This document shows, in pieces, positions 49,201-62,129 of a DNA stretch of 64,000 bases (position 1 is the first letter of the stretch; every line of letters starts with the position of its first letter). The translations under genes and the position numbers were made by a program. This DNA comes from Sphagnum magellanicum. Taxonomy: Eukaryota; Streptophyta; Sphagnopsida; Sphagnales; Sphagnaceae. Under the pieces are notes generated by a model, which did no database searches, was not told the DNA's origin, and saw only the letters and a list, made by a program, of their open reading frames with translations. The stretch spans positions 10,480,501-10,544,500 of the forward strand of contig CM038925.1 in assembly GCA_021904315.1 (NCBI GenBank), read 5' to 3'.

Positions 49201-49850
49201 CATAAGTAGCATGTAATATTTGCATTTAGGTTGCAACTACATTAGTAATAATGAAGTTGTAATTGAAATTTTTATCCCATATTTTTTGTGTTGGATTTTA
49301 AATGTGCACATTATATAAGGAAGTGCATTTGTTTTGTTCATAAACCAAATACTAAATGCCATTTGGGATGGGCCAATGAAAAAGGCTCAACCTCAAAGGC
49401 TAAACTCGAACATAAATATGGATTATTTTAATCCTACCTACCTACTTAAATGAACCTTACCATCCTACCTACCTACTTATTTAATTAAAAAATAAATAAT
49501 CAATGGGCTTTTAAAAATTGCCACATGTTGGTCCATGTAATTGGCTTTCACAAATGAACACATGTCAAAATTTGATTCACATTTTATTGGAAGGCTAAGA
49601 TATTATTAATTTATTAAAAATGATGAATATTGAAATAAGGTTCAAATACCACATGTCACCATGGGCAACCCCCATAAAATAATACAAGTGTATAAAATAT
49701 AAATTTATATTGTATATACTATTTGTTATCATATGCAATTGTTAGTTGTGTGCAACTTGCTTTATGCAAATATGGGTCTAATAGTTGTGTCACATGAAAT
49801 TGAAAATTAGTTGCATATGATAATTGTAAAATGACAATTTTCTTATAGTG

Positions 49851-52484
49851 TTAGCTTAACCACCTAGCCTAGTTAAATAGGGTGCAAGTGTGAATATTTG
49901 AATCCTTCACCTCCACATTCAAGGACCAAGTTTTCAACCATTGCACCATATTTTCAACAAACAATAAATTTTGTCAATTTATTGTTGAACATTTTCAGGT
50001 TAACGTTTATCACACAGAATGTCACAATTGTTGTAATTTACAAAAGAATTTTTTATTGGGCTTGGATATGATTATTTTTTTAATGACATAGACTACAAGG
50101 TGAATTACAAAGTTAATTCTCAACAATTGTTTTTCAAACTATGGCTATCCAAAGATGTTATTAAGGACATCATTGAAAGTAATTAAACATTTGTCATATA
50201 GGTTTAAGGAATAATTATTAAAAAATCATGCCCTTTCAATTTCATATATGTGATTGATTCAATTGAATAAATGAATGTAAAGAAATTTAATTTGATTTTT
50301 TATTCAATGTATTTCAATTATGGTTTTTGATAAAAATTAATCAAATTTAATAAAGGGTTGCCAAATTTGGTCCTAGGCAACACACCTTAATATGAATGCA
50401 CCTTGTTATGAACATTTATTTCTAACCTAACTAGGAAAACTAGTTTACCTTAGGGTAACTAACATAAACCCTACTTTACCTAATTAACCTATTTAGCCAA
50501 ACTACATACCAATTACTTACCTAGCCATCTAATCTACCTATTTAACCTAAATACCTACCTAGGTTACTTAGGTTGGGTAGGGTAAGTAGGCCTACCCAAC
50601 ACTTATAAAATAATATATGACTTTCATTATAAATTTAATAGTTAACGTGGATGGTATATATTTAAATGTTTTTGAAAAAGAAAATCAATTAGCCGATGCA
50701 CAAAAAGAGAATCTTCCAATGGTGTGTTGATTGAAAACATCCATGTAAATTTAACAGTGGTTTTATTAAAAATTTCATGCAAGGAAGGTTGCCAAAGGGT
50801 CAAATTACATTTGGTTAAAAGGCTTCCTAGTTTAACCCCTAGGTAGTGCAATGTACTAATGGTATTTAGTCAATCCCATTTGTTGGATAATACTCTATGT
50901 TAAGTGTTATACTATCCAACATGGGATTTTTTTAATTGCATATTCTTGAATTTAATGGGTCTTATCTTGAATATTAACCTATTAGTTTTGGGTTTGAATT
51001 CGATTATTGGAAAACATTGACCCCAATGGGATTAATTTGAGGTAAAAATAAAAAATAGACCGAAGGTAGGGGGGTTGGGGGAAGGGTCATTTGAAAAAAA
51101 ATTTACAAGTGGTTGTAATCATATTAATTATAGGAAGAAAACTAGGCCAAAAGCCAGGGGGGTTAAGGCCCACACAAGAAAAAAGAATCATAATTGGTGT
51201 AATAGGATTAAAAGAATTTAATTATGTTTCTTTTTCATAGCCATTAAGAAAAACAAAGTGGTTGAAAACCATTTCTTTAATTGCAAGGTCATGGGTTCAA
51301 TAATTTTCCCAATCTATGAGTCCTAGACATTACTTTTATCCTAAGATTTGAGCTTGGCACCTTGACCATAAGATTTGATAGTCCAAATTTTGGGTAGGTA
51401 TTCACCCCTCCTACAACCACTAGACCAATTCTTTGGGAGGGTCTTGAACTCCTTTAAAATTGTCAAGCTAATTCTTGTGACAAATCTTTACCCTCTTCTA
51501 AATTAACAGGTTAAGTTTTAAGACCTATCCAAAATCCTAGAATTAACCACCATTAGTTTTAACTTCAACTAGTTTATTTTAATTTCATGGAGCCTACCAT
51601 CAAATTTTGAATCTAGTTCTTCATATTCATGTTAAACCTTGGGTTTCTAGTTCTTGATTTGAAAAACAAGAAGGTCCATTGATTAAAAAATCAAATCTAG
51701 TTCCACTTATTTACAGACAACATCATAATATTTAACATGTTAAAAATCTTGTGTAGGTGCAAGGTTTGTAGAACAAATTAAAAATGCTCGTGCTTAATTC
51801 AAAAGTTTAATGTAACTACAACCTTGTTCAAAACAACACCTATCAACTTTGAAAAATATAAAAAAATGTTTAATTAAAATTGTAAAACAAAAAAAACACA
51901 TGCATATATATAACAAATTTGTAGCTAATCATAATAGTTCCAAATTAGGTTCTAGTAGGAGATTATATCACCAATTTAATTGGATTTTTATTTTAAACAA
52001 GTATTAGTTAGTTTTAGGTTAGGTTTTGTTTTTCAAAATGTAACACTTAATTAGTTAGGAGGTCATGGTTTGTTTAAGTGACACAAAAATTATAAATAGT
52101 TGTAAGTTTTCAGTATTTTCAAATGTTAGAAAATTTTAAAACATTTTCATCAACCTTCCCATTTAAACATAAGAATTATACAATTTCCTATTTGTCAAAA
52201 TCTTCAAACATTCAAGCCATATGACATGTGGCATTATTGTATCCAATTTGGGAATATAAAATTTTGATATTTGGTGAATTTTATTTATTTTTGGAATATT
52301 TTGAATGTCTAGGATGTTTATAAACCATATGTTTATAATGTTAAAATTAAGAATTTCAAATATATAAATAGATAGGGCATTAAAATACATCATACTAAAT
52401 ACATTAAGAGTTGAATCATTGCCCGTCCCATTCATAAAAAAAATGTATTTTTCTACCTAAAAAAAATTAAAATTTATTAACATA
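49851..52484. other. Intergenic
   Basis: AT-rich DNA without recognisable genes. A CCTA/ACCT-rich stretch at about 50430-50605 (CCTAC, TTAACC, TAGGT words on both strands) resembles the satellite of the neighbouring element. Short frames (50642-50851, 52163-52435, minus) match nothing I know. Confidence 0.45.
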
Positions 52485-53125
52485 AGGTAAACCCATCTTT
52501 GGGTGGTACCATTAAGAACATCGCATTTTGATTTTCTTGGACCCATTGAACTTTTAAAAATTCAAAGAAATAATTAAATAAATAATTCATAATTTTTAAA
52601 ATGAGTACATTTATTAGGTTTCATAGATTTTGGAATTTCAATAATATCAAGAATATTGTGTATTTTGCTATTCTTAATCATTGCATTTTAAAAATGTTTT
52701 AGGAATGTAGTGTTAGTTCCTTTCCTTGAATTTTTTTTTGTGAGGAACACAAGTTTAAAATTTGATTTGAGAATTTTTTTGGGAATTGTTTTTTAAAAAG
52801 TAATTTTGAAGTCATTCTATTTTTAATTTTTAGTAAACAATTAATTGGGTAAGCATAACTTAGTTATGAATTTCCAAAATATGGCCATTGATTAATGAAG
52901 GGCCATATTTATTAAGAATATTTTAACAATTTCCATTTTTTAAATTCCTAAATAAAATTTCAAGCAATATATTAAGGCATGTGCAATGGATAAACACGAG
53001 AAAAAAAATTATAGTTGTGAAAACATTTAAAGGAAATGACCTAAGAAAATGATTTGGCTACTTTTGGTCGTTTAACCATTCCTTGAGGTGGTTTTTAATG
53101 GTACCACCCAAGGATGGGTTTGCCC
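52485..53125 (+). mobile_element. 641-bp TIR element, copy 2 (inverted relative to copy 1)
   Basis: The left end AGGTAAACCCATCTTTGGGT and the right end (reverse complement) GGGCAAACCCATCCTTGGGT both continue GGTACCATTAA, giving TIRs of about 30 bp. The interior aligns over its length with the reverse complement of 32545-33190. No ORF. The element is about the same size as copy 1 and has few large indels. Confidence 0.85.
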
Positions 53126-56100
53126 CACATTTTTAACATCCTAAAGGTTCATCAAAATATATAATTGGGGCAATAAGATACTCAAAAGGTGCATATCATA
53201 TATGCATATCAAATTACAATAGTTGTTTAATATACAAATGTAGACGATTTTGTACATAGATTTGTTTGGAAAATTTTCATATTCATGTAGATTGAATAAT
53301 TAATAGACTTTACATGGTCTTGGATCATCATTGGAATTAATGTATAAATAAATTGTAAAATTAAAAATCTGCAATTTTCTTTCCAACAACTCTTGGATAA
53401 ATACAAAAATAAGTTGCAAAATTCAAAAAAATTAAATTTTATTATAAAAATATATTGTACAAATCAAATATGTCATTAAACCATAAATTTTGTTCAATGG
53501 TTGCATGCCATTTCAATTTCCAATTTCAAGTCCTTGCCCTTTTGAAAGGAACAAAGAAGTTGGGTGTGGCTCATTTCATTGTAAACGTATCCCATTAAGT
53601 TGTTTTCCAAACCAATATTAGTTCATAAATTTAACAACCTTAATGACCATAATTACATTGGCAATAATTTTCATTATCAAATCAGATTTGGTTGTGCAAG
53701 TCTAATCATGATGCAAGGATTTTAATCATGTCTATTGCATTGATTGACTTATGTATTATGTAAACTATTCATGAACAACATCATGGGTAGTACTCTCTTG
53801 CTAAAAGAAGATATTTTTAAAAATTCAAAATTAAAACATAACCCCAAAGTGACCACATATATTTACTCTAATGAAATTAAAACTTCTAGAAAATTGACAT
53901 GGAATTCAAAATAATTTGTACACTAGTTATAATTCAAGATTTTCCCACAATATTAATCCATGCATGCTTAAGAATAACATTAAATGATTTGTGGAAATTT
54001 TTAAAAGTCTATTCAAACTAGAAACACATACTACAAATCACATAACAACAATTTGAAAGCACTTTGAGTAGTTCTCATACCTTGATTGAAGAATGTAGAG
54101 CATACATAGTGACAAGTTTTAATAAGTGAAATCAAAAGTCTCTTTGCTAAAACTTGCAAGGTTTTGGTTTCATTATGGAAAATGTTTAAAACTTACATCT
54201 AAAACATTCAAATGCATTAAAACAATATGTGAAATCAACTAAACTAGCTCTGAAGTTTGTTTTTGAATAATTGCCAAATGGGCTCAATGATAATGAAAAT
54301 TACAAACATGCAATACCAACTATAAGAACCATTCCAAAATTGTTGGCATACCACATGACCTAAAACAACAAAAAACTCAAAGAATGAAGTTCACAATGTA
54401 CTTGTAATGCTCAATTCGAACATGTTTTTTGTCATGTTACAACTTTGAAGTTGTGTGTTTTGTGCATTACTTACCTTTGATCTTAAGTGTCGCAATGATC
54501 AACTTTCCTATGTAAAATAACTTGTCATAATTCAACTTGTCACAACTTGATGATCCATAACCTACAAGTGGCAACAATCTTCAGACCAAAAACTTGTTAG
54601 TTCATCACTCCCTTCCAAATATTTGCAATTGAATTTATAATACCTTAATTATAATATTGTCCATGGCTTAGCTCTATAACAAAAACTTGAAAATAATACA
54701 CATAAAAATATGTCAATCTTAATGTAATGGCAAAACTTTGGTGACAAAAGATAAATAATGCAAGAAAAGGTGGTGAATATCAACATTGAAAGGGTTAAGG
54801 TTCAATAGGGAAGTTTGATAGTTGCAAGTCTTGCATCGACATGTTTCATATATCCCACCTTGATTCAAAATGCACCGATCACAAATTGCTATGTAGCAAT
54901 GACCAAGTTTTGACTTCAAATTTAAAGGAACTTAAAACCTTATCCTTTTACAAAGTAATGTTTTTTTTTAAAAAAAAAATGTCACAAACCCGACTTGACA
55001 AGTTGTTGGCACCCCAAGTCAAGTTTATTGGTAGAGAGTTGGTGAGTGAAAGGAGTTTCACCAACACACCACAAGGTTTGAACCCAAGACCTTTTTTTAA
55101 TTTTAGGGTTTAGGGTCTTAGAGATTTGTAATCTTTTCCCTATGGGCAAAAGCCAACAAATTGTTTAGTGTCTTCTCTGTAATAAAATATGTACTAAATC
55201 ATGGTAGGGCCTTCACCAATATAAGGTTAAAAATATATAGGATTAGTCCATCACGGCTAATTTGGGAATTTTTTGTTTTGTTTGATGAGAAATTTGCCCT
55301 ATAATGTTAAACTTGTTGAAACTTTTGCAAATTTCAATGAATGAATGATAATTGAGACACTTCAAGGAGTTGGAGTTCCCAATCATGTTTCTTTTTAAAA
55401 ATATAATAGACCCTTAGGAAGTTTTCTAGCATTTCAAACTTTTGTACATCCCAAAGTGTAAAAGTTTAGTTAGAGATCCCTTGTTTGGAGTTAGTTTGTG
55501 CTTGATGGAACCTGCCATGCCAAGGTATTTGTACCTTCATTTGAATTCAGGTGATGTATGATCTAGAATGTATGAAGAATCTCTCTCAATCGCTCAAACT
55601 TGAAAGTCTAGTATCAGATGTGTTTCAGTTGTTCTTGCATTTAAAGCATGATATATTCTTTTAGAAGTTGAATCATTCAACCCTTTTGCCCTTTGTAAGC
55701 CTATAGGTGTGGAGTCCTTACAAACATTCCCTAACCAAGAGGATCTCAAGAAATTCAATGTTGATTGAAGCAAATCTAAACATATAGACCCTTATCAAGC
55801 GTGCAAGCAAACTTGAAATAAAGAATCCAAGGCCTTTTGATTAAGATTAATTAAGAAATACTTGAGAGCGGTGCACAATAAACAAATGAAACAATTGAAC
55901 AGATGATTGAGGGGAAAGTCAAGAAAAAAGAACTAAATGTTGTCACAATTATTTGGCGTTGCCAATCCAGACATCCCCCTTTTTCAAGTGCTTTCTTTCC
56001 CCCCCCCCCACCCCACTCCCAAACCTTATAATATTGGCTGGCTCTTTTATTTAAAAAAGAAAAAAAGAGTAGACATTAAAGTTCAATCAGAAAATAGTAA

Positions 56101-56850
56101 AAATTGAAAAACAAGGATAAAAACCATAGTTTGAAGGGTCATTTGTAGGTTAAGTGAAATTGGAAAAACTTTCAAGTTCTTTTCTCCCTTCTTTAATTGC
56201 GGATGCCAAATATTTTTGTATTCTCTCTTTCCATTGTCCAATAATCCAATTGATTGAATACTTTTCTTATTATATAGAGCTTCTTTTTCACAGCTAATTT
56301 TTCTTCCCCCCCAGTGTCCTTTGTTGACATCCTCTATATTATAATTCCACCTTTTCCTGAATAAAATTCAGTCAAGCATCTTCCCATTTCCAAAGATTTA
56401 AAGGGAAAGACAACAGCTAGTGTCTCTATTCCCCATTGTAATGTGTACCTTATTTGGTGCTTTCTACCTTTTCTTTTAGAATTATAAAACAAAGAAAAAT
56501 AAGGATCTGAGTATGTAGTATAAGAGGGCAATGAATTTAAGATCAATTTATTTATTATATACTTCTAATGACCAAACTTCTTAAACAAGCAGAGCTCATT
56601 GGGTAGTGGCTCTTCTCCTTGTGGTGCAATTTCAAGTCAGCAGCAACTGTTCCATGAAGTTCCCACGAAATGGAACTCATGTACGTCACTGTGCTAACAC
56701 CTAGTGAACGTTCTTCAAAATGCAGGACCAGTTGAAAGCCACATGATGTTTCTAGTAACATCTCTCCTACATATCAGCTGGCCAAGAAATTGTGTAAAAT
56801 TGACTGATGATCAGAAGCTCTCAATCTTGCAGCGACCCTATAATATATCC
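53126..56850. other. Intergenic
   Basis: AT-rich non-coding DNA. A frame at 54841-55113 and its antisense counterpart match no family. A C-rich run (about 56000-56012) and poly-A/T runs are present. Nothing else stands out. Confidence 0.45.
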
Positions 56851-57260
56851 TGGACCAGTGTTTAGTGGTTATCAAAACCAAGGACAGACCCACACCGGTT
56901 ATTGGGGTGGTTCTTAATGTTGATACCTACTAGCGTGGTTTTCAAAAAGTCCAGAAACCGGCTCTGATATAACCACGGTTCAAGAAAACATCAAACATCT
57001 GCGCCCCATATAACCGCCGGTTCTTTATACCAGTTCGTTTCATGAAAACTGCCAGTTATTTGAGGGTTTTGTAAATAACTGGAGCCAGTACTGGTTGTCT
57101 TCAGACTCTGTTCTTCTTTCAGAAAACCGGTCGAATTGGCGAATCTCACATTATGTTCCAAAACTTCCTAACAAGCCAGAACAGACGGTTATTAACAAAA
57201 TCAAATACCCGCCTGGAACAAGGTCCTTGAGGCTGATCAACCTCGTTCCTGCAACCGGGA
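56850..57260. other. CCGGTT / ACTGGTT motif cluster
   Basis: About ten variants of AACCGGTT in either orientation fall within 400 bp: CACCGGTTATTGG, GAAACCGGCTC, AACCACGGTTC, AACCGCCGGTTC, TACCAGTTC, AACTGCCAGTT, GTACTGGTTG, AAACCGGTCG, AGACGGTTATT and CAACCGGGACTGGTTG. The spacing is irregular. It could be a binding-site cluster or the subterminal repeats of a decayed transposon. Confidence 0.6.
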
Positions 57261-57267
57261 CTGGTTG

Positions 57268-57325
57268 AATTAATGCACTTTGCAATGATGACCCGCAATT
57301 AATGCACTTTGCAATGATGGCCCGC
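57268..57325. repeat. 29-bp direct repeat, two copies
   Basis: AATTAATGCACTTTGCAATG followed by ATGRCCCGC is repeated at 57268 and 57297, differing at one base; a truncated third start (AATTAATCCACT) follows. Confidence 0.9.
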
Positions 57326-57329
57326 AATT

Positions 57330-58555
57330 AATCCACTGGGATATATATTCATTCTAATACTCTAGAGATTTCAGATTTGGCTTGAACCTTTGGGACTCTG
57401 GATTGAATATATATCATGAGGCATGCATGCAGCTGGCCGACGTCCTTGCACTGAAAATGAATTTTATTACCACTGCACTGCATCAAACTAGCAGACATCT
57501 AGTTCATGATAGACGGATCTACATGATTTATCTCTATCTAATTTACATTTCAACATCATGATTATCGAGCCCTCAACTAGAATATTAGTTACATTTTCCA
57601 TGCAGGATACAGGTGGTGTCTAGTGCAGAATCAGAAAGACTATTAATATTCAATTTATATATGCGCAACTGCAACTGGTGCATATAAATTTCTAGATCTA
57701 GATCTAAACAGTTGCAGAGCAATAATTTAATTACCTGCAACTAGTAGTGTATATTATTGGTAAACATTGTCGTGAGACAATTCGTTTGTTTTACTAATCG
57801 CATGTTTAAATGTTAACATACTGCATGCATATAATCACCTGATCTACACCATATATCATAGAACTTAGCTGTATAGTTTAAATTTGCTATTCCCGCTTCT
57901 TAGTAAGTATGCCTGAGATACTTAGTTTTTGGTTCCTGTGAATGTATTCCTGTGACTTCTTTTATTTGCTGCTGAAATAAAAACCATTTTTTCTGTTTCT
58001 GTATTATCATCTGGTAGTTTCTATTTTGCTCTTTTCTGTTTTTAAGTTTTGCAGTAGTGTAGATTTCAAGCTCTCAGGAAGTGCAGCAGCTGCAGGACGT
58101 ACAGACGTTGCTGCTCCTGCTGCAGCAGCAAGGAACCCTTGTAAATTTCTTTCCTGCAATAGACGTATTATCTGCATCCAAATCATTTAAAGTGTTCGAC
58201 CTAATTCGGAGTAGTTACGAGCTGGTTCATGGTCGAGAACTCCATAAACTGTTGTAAAAGCTAATCCCATGCACTAGATCCAGCTACCTAACTAATCACC
58301 AGTACTTCATGCTTTTTCTTACTTGAGAATGCATGCGGCAATATTGCTCTTGCCAGCTTGGGTTCAAGATTGATTCTGCAGTTCTGCGAGATTACATTTG
58401 ACTACCTGATCAGGTCGGTCCATTAACCATCCAACCAAGGACGTTTAGATATGGTGTTAGTCCCAAAATGCCATGGAACAGCTTTGCAGATTATATATTC
58501 TAGCTAACTTGGCTTAGGATACATGGAAGTGTCTGAATCCCTATGTTGTAAGCTG
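57330..58555. other. Intergenic on the 3' side of the LBD gene
   Basis: This is less AT-rich than 42-56 kb and has many palindromic words (GCATGCATGCAGC, CTAGATCTAGATCTA). A CAG/CTG-rich block lies at 58080-58133. No gene was established. Confidence 0.4.
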
Positions 58556-58558
58556 CAG

Positions 58559-59485
58559 GATTTCTGTATCATGTATATAAGGTGCATGAGAGTCATGGAT
58601 CAGCAGTACTTGTGAAGATCTTGAATGGCATCAACTACATGAGACGGTAAGATTAAACATGCGAAATTGATATTGAAGTCTGACAGCTTCCTCAGGTCAT
58701 AAATGAAGTCCTGAACGAGTGCTCTTATAAGTCGTGGAATCAATCACTCCGGGAAGGATATTTCTCTAGGGAACTTTCTTTCAGACCGCGATGTAGAGAG
58801 CTCAGTGAAGGATTCGTGGAACCCGCCGCTTCTAAGCTCGACCGATTCTTGGAAGAATCAGAGACATGCAGGTGAAAACCCTACAAGAACTAATTTATTA
58901 TTACTTCCTCAAAGCACGCGTGAGCCTTAAGTTGCGGCTGCAATAAATTCAAAGCTTTACTTAGTGCAGTTCGTGTGGCAGTAATGTCTGAAAATCCATT
59001 TAGAATACAAGGCTTTTTGAGAACCTGATGTCGCTGCAGGAGAGCTACCTAGCTAGCTAATGAGACCAGCTAGAATGTTCTAGACAAGTTTCTAATGAAA
59101 TTACAGGAAATGCAGAAAAAGAAATGATAATCTCATGGGTCAATTATATGCAAGCTGCTGCTGCCTCCGACTCGAGGACTTTCCCGGACTAGTGTCGTTT
59201 GAACAAGTTTGTGATTGGATCTGCAACCTCGATCTCTCAAGCATTTCGACAAGCTGCGCCGGCACTGGCATGATCTACTCGCATGATCATTCAGCAACAG
59301 TACTACTGCAGGTCTAATTGCGCACAAAAAAATTTACGAATTAGTGCAGCTTGATCTCGTCGAACCAGATCTAATTTGTCAATCTCCCCTATGTCCCAGC
59401 CGCTGGTCCAGTCGAACATGTACTAAAGCTGCTCAAGAACCTCCAGGATGATGTGATCCGTAGTGGGGCAGCAGCAGCTCTTTGA
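58559..59485 (+). other. Series of exon-like open segments (unproven)
   Basis: Four plus-strand segments are open and bounded by plausible splice signals: 58559-58646, 58696-58871, 59107-59311, and a last one ending with a TGA at 59483-59485. The second and third join in frame (…EESETCR to KCRKRNDN…). The first-to-second and third-to-fourth joins do not. No family was recognised. They could be a decayed gene, a lineage-specific gene with other splice sites, or chance. Confidence 0.2.
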
Positions 59486-59589
59486 TCTCTCCTGAGCTTG
59501 AAAATTTGTGCAACTTAGCTTCTGGACTGCTCCTGTTATGCGTCTGGAGCGGAATTGTTCTAGCTGCAATATTGCAGGCAATCGATCAT

Positions 59590-62129
59590 CTACTTGGGCC
59601 TTCGGAGAAGAGAATGGGCAAGAGCTTGAAGCTCACTGTCATGATCGGCCGGTTGATGATCTGAGAGTGCGCCACTCCTAGGCCTATCCATCGAATCAAT
59701 TAGGGCTTGGTGCGGCATAGGCTCCAGCGGGTTGGACAGCATGATTCCGTACTGGAAATCGTGCTGCTGCATCCCTGCATGATACGGTCTGGTTTCCTCT
59801 TCTTTTATTCTCAAGTAGTTGTGTGCAGAGTCCGAGCTACTGGCCAGGGACATGGACAGAGCGGAGGTGGGACCTGGCTGCTCCATGTTCAGCTCCGACG
59901 ACTGGTCGAATTGCTGCTGCATATAGTCATGAGCTGGACCGGGAGAGAACGACAAGCCCCCCATTTGTTGTTGCTGCTGCTGTTGTTGATGCTGTTGTTG
60001 CTGTTGAAGCTGGTGGGCAGCTGCAACCGCGTGCCTATCCGCTAACTGTGCTTGAACCATCTCCAACTCCGCTTGCAAACTTGCCACCTGCATGGATGAT
60101 GTCGATCCACATTTGATCAGTTGCCAATCTAGAACGTATAACGTATTCAAGTCGACTTCACCTTCGACTGTGGAATCCACGTCTATCTTGAATCTGTAAT
60201 CCTCAAGAGGAACAGGAACAATTTCATGCGTGACTGTTTATAATAACACCAGACAGAGCTAGTAAACAATGCAAATCACTAGAGAGACCTCTGCCAAATA
60301 CATGAGATACGTCGTTCATGAGCTGCAAGTACGTCTTCAAGCTCAAGTGCACTCCACAAGTGCCGAAGATCAACACGATTCATTGAAGAATTTAACCGCG
60401 ACGTAATAAAGAACCTGATCTGAAGCGTTATGACAAGCAGTTCGTCTCGGAGGGGCAGCAGCTACAGCTCTTCATCTCGAGCTTGCTGCATGAATTCTTA
60501 ATAGATCACGTGGAATTGGGATTCTCTAAGGATCGGTAGAAGAACCTTGAATTAGGTTACGATGATGCTCTTATGACCACTGCTCTCGCCTTGCCTGGTT
60601 TTCTTGATTCACAGCTGCTTTGAAGACAAACAACATGGACCTTGCATAAGCCAAGCAGACAGGAAATTAACGGTCGCTTCTGATCAGGGCCAGACAACGA
60701 GCGAGCTCTACACACATGACCCGCGGTGCAATATGATCTGCACTCGAGCGAGGACTATAAGATTCACGTCTTATCCAATTGTTTGTTGCAAGCAGTTGAT
60801 ATAGAACGTCGCAGGGATATTATTATTGCCGACTGAAATTGACTGTTGGTTACAAGAAAGCAGCACGATCGAGGAGCTGCACACTAGAGACTCGATCGCA
60901 ACACAATTTACGTTCCGCTTGCAGAACTTGGTTGAATCTCCTCAATCTCTAGGTCACGATGCATCTAGAGATTGTCTGCTAGCTGCAATCCGGCTAGCTG
61001 CAACTTGTCCGTCACGATCCATCGTTTAGGCCGCCGCACCCGCTAGCTGCAACGTGTCTGTCACGATGCATCGTTTAGGCCGCAGTACTCGCTAGCTGCA
61101 ACTTGTCTGTCTCAACTGATATAAGAGCTACTTGAACGAGCTCCCTAGACAATCTATTGGGAATTCTCGAGATCGAGATCACGATGCAAGAGTATAGATG
61201 AACATGTACACTAAAGAGTTGAGCGAGCCAAAGAAATTTATCATCTAGGGCACATAATTAGCTGTTGCCTTAAGGAGGCGGTGAAAGACGGAATCTGAGG
61301 AATATATATCAAGTAGTGCGAGCTCACTATCGATAAAAACTCAGTCTCGTGTACGAAACACGAGAGATGTAGAAAGAGCTTGAGTTTGATTTGCTTGGTC
61401 CACAGCGATAGTCTACAGCTCGGGTGCAGTAGATGCAGCAGCAGGTCAAGAAAAGCTGGAATATCCTTTCACCGAACGCACATGCTACAAACATAGACTT
61501 CGTACAGGCTAAAACTGTTGGTTCCAGGCACAGGAAGATGATCGGTTTGGGCTTCCCTTGGTTCGCATCATCTTGTAAGACAAGAGCTCGAGATGAAACT
61601 TGTCCAGAGTTCATTCCTAGGCTCAAATATATCGAGGCTCCTCGCGGGAAGTTCGATTGCGAGCCGCGTGCAAGCACGCATCCCAAGCTTGTGAGAAAGA
61701 CGACAATGGATCATACGACGTGCCGGACTAGTTATCCGAACGGCTGTTGATTCAAGGGTGCACATGAGAGAGAGATGATCATGTGATGTGCACTCGACTG
61801 GGGTTTGCTTGGTTAGAAGAAGAAGAAGGTAGAAGAAGAAGGGGTGAACTCACCTGTTGCTGGAGAGCGAAAATAGTGGCCACGCAACCATAGACGGGAT
61901 CCGAGAGCCTCGCTTGTGCCTCGTAACTGATGGTGAGCACCGCGTCGCAGCGGCGTGGCATCGGAATATGCATCAAAAGCTTAGCTACATTGCTGGCCCC
62001 GAAGATCTTGTGCACTGCCGCAAACCTGGCCGCGCCTTGGTCTGCCCCGAAGTAGGGTGCGAAGATGCAACCTCGCACGCATTTTCGTCGCAGAAACTTG
62101 CAAGCCCCGCATGGTGCTCCACTGCTCAT
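59590..62129 (-). CDS. LBD: Class I LBD (LOB-domain) transcription factor, LBD18/LBD30-like
   Basis: Two exons on the minus strand, 62129-61854 and 60087-59590, separated by a 1766-bp intron (CAACAG|GTGAGT donor, ATGCAG acceptor, phase 0), encode 257 aa. The LOB domain spans 5-105. The zinc-binding motif is CX2CX6CX3C (C7, C10, C17, C21). The GAS block is [17 protein letters not shown] (36-52), followed by the DP motif DPVYGC (77-82). A leucine-zipper-like coiled coil lies at about 83-107, which marks class I and mediates dimerisation. The intron splits the coiled coil at QQQ|VASLQ, the usual LBD position. The C terminus has a Gln/His run (about 118-135) and an acidic/Ser-rich tail. LBD16/18/30-type proteins act downstream of auxin in organ initiation and vascular or lateral-root development in angiosperms; the role here is inferred. 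The start is the only in-frame ATG before the zinc motif. Confidence 0.93.
60993..61120. repeat. 49-bp tandem repeat in the LBD intron
   Basis: GCTAGCTGCAAC starts at 60993, 61042 and 61091 (49-bp period), each followed by TTGTCYGTC or GTGTCTGTC; the first two also share CACGATSCATCGTTTAGGCC. An extra short copy (GCTAGCTGCAA) lies at 60979. The repeat lies inside the single intron of the LBD gene. Confidence 0.92.

Larger units (their letters stand above)
47382..49850. mobile_element. CACTA-like (En/Spm) non-autonomous element, 2.47 kb
   Basis: The right end, reverse-complemented, starts CACTATAAGAAAATTGTCAT, close to the CACTACAAGAAAA consensus of plant CACTA elements. The left end starts CATTAGTAGAAATCTTGTCA. 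Both continue with ATATGCAACTA or ATTATGCAACTA-type subterminal repeats, and GCAACTA motifs recur several times within 150 bp of each end. Flanking trinucleotides do not match (TAC and TTA), so the target duplication has decayed or the ends are slightly misplaced. The interior has no transposase and consists of a TTAACC satellite and extremely AT-rich DNA. Confidence 0.65.

Noticed and set aside
51280..51420. SINE or tRNA-derived sequence (GGTCATGGGTTCAA)
   Set aside because: Only a B-box-like word is present; no A box at the right distance and no tail.
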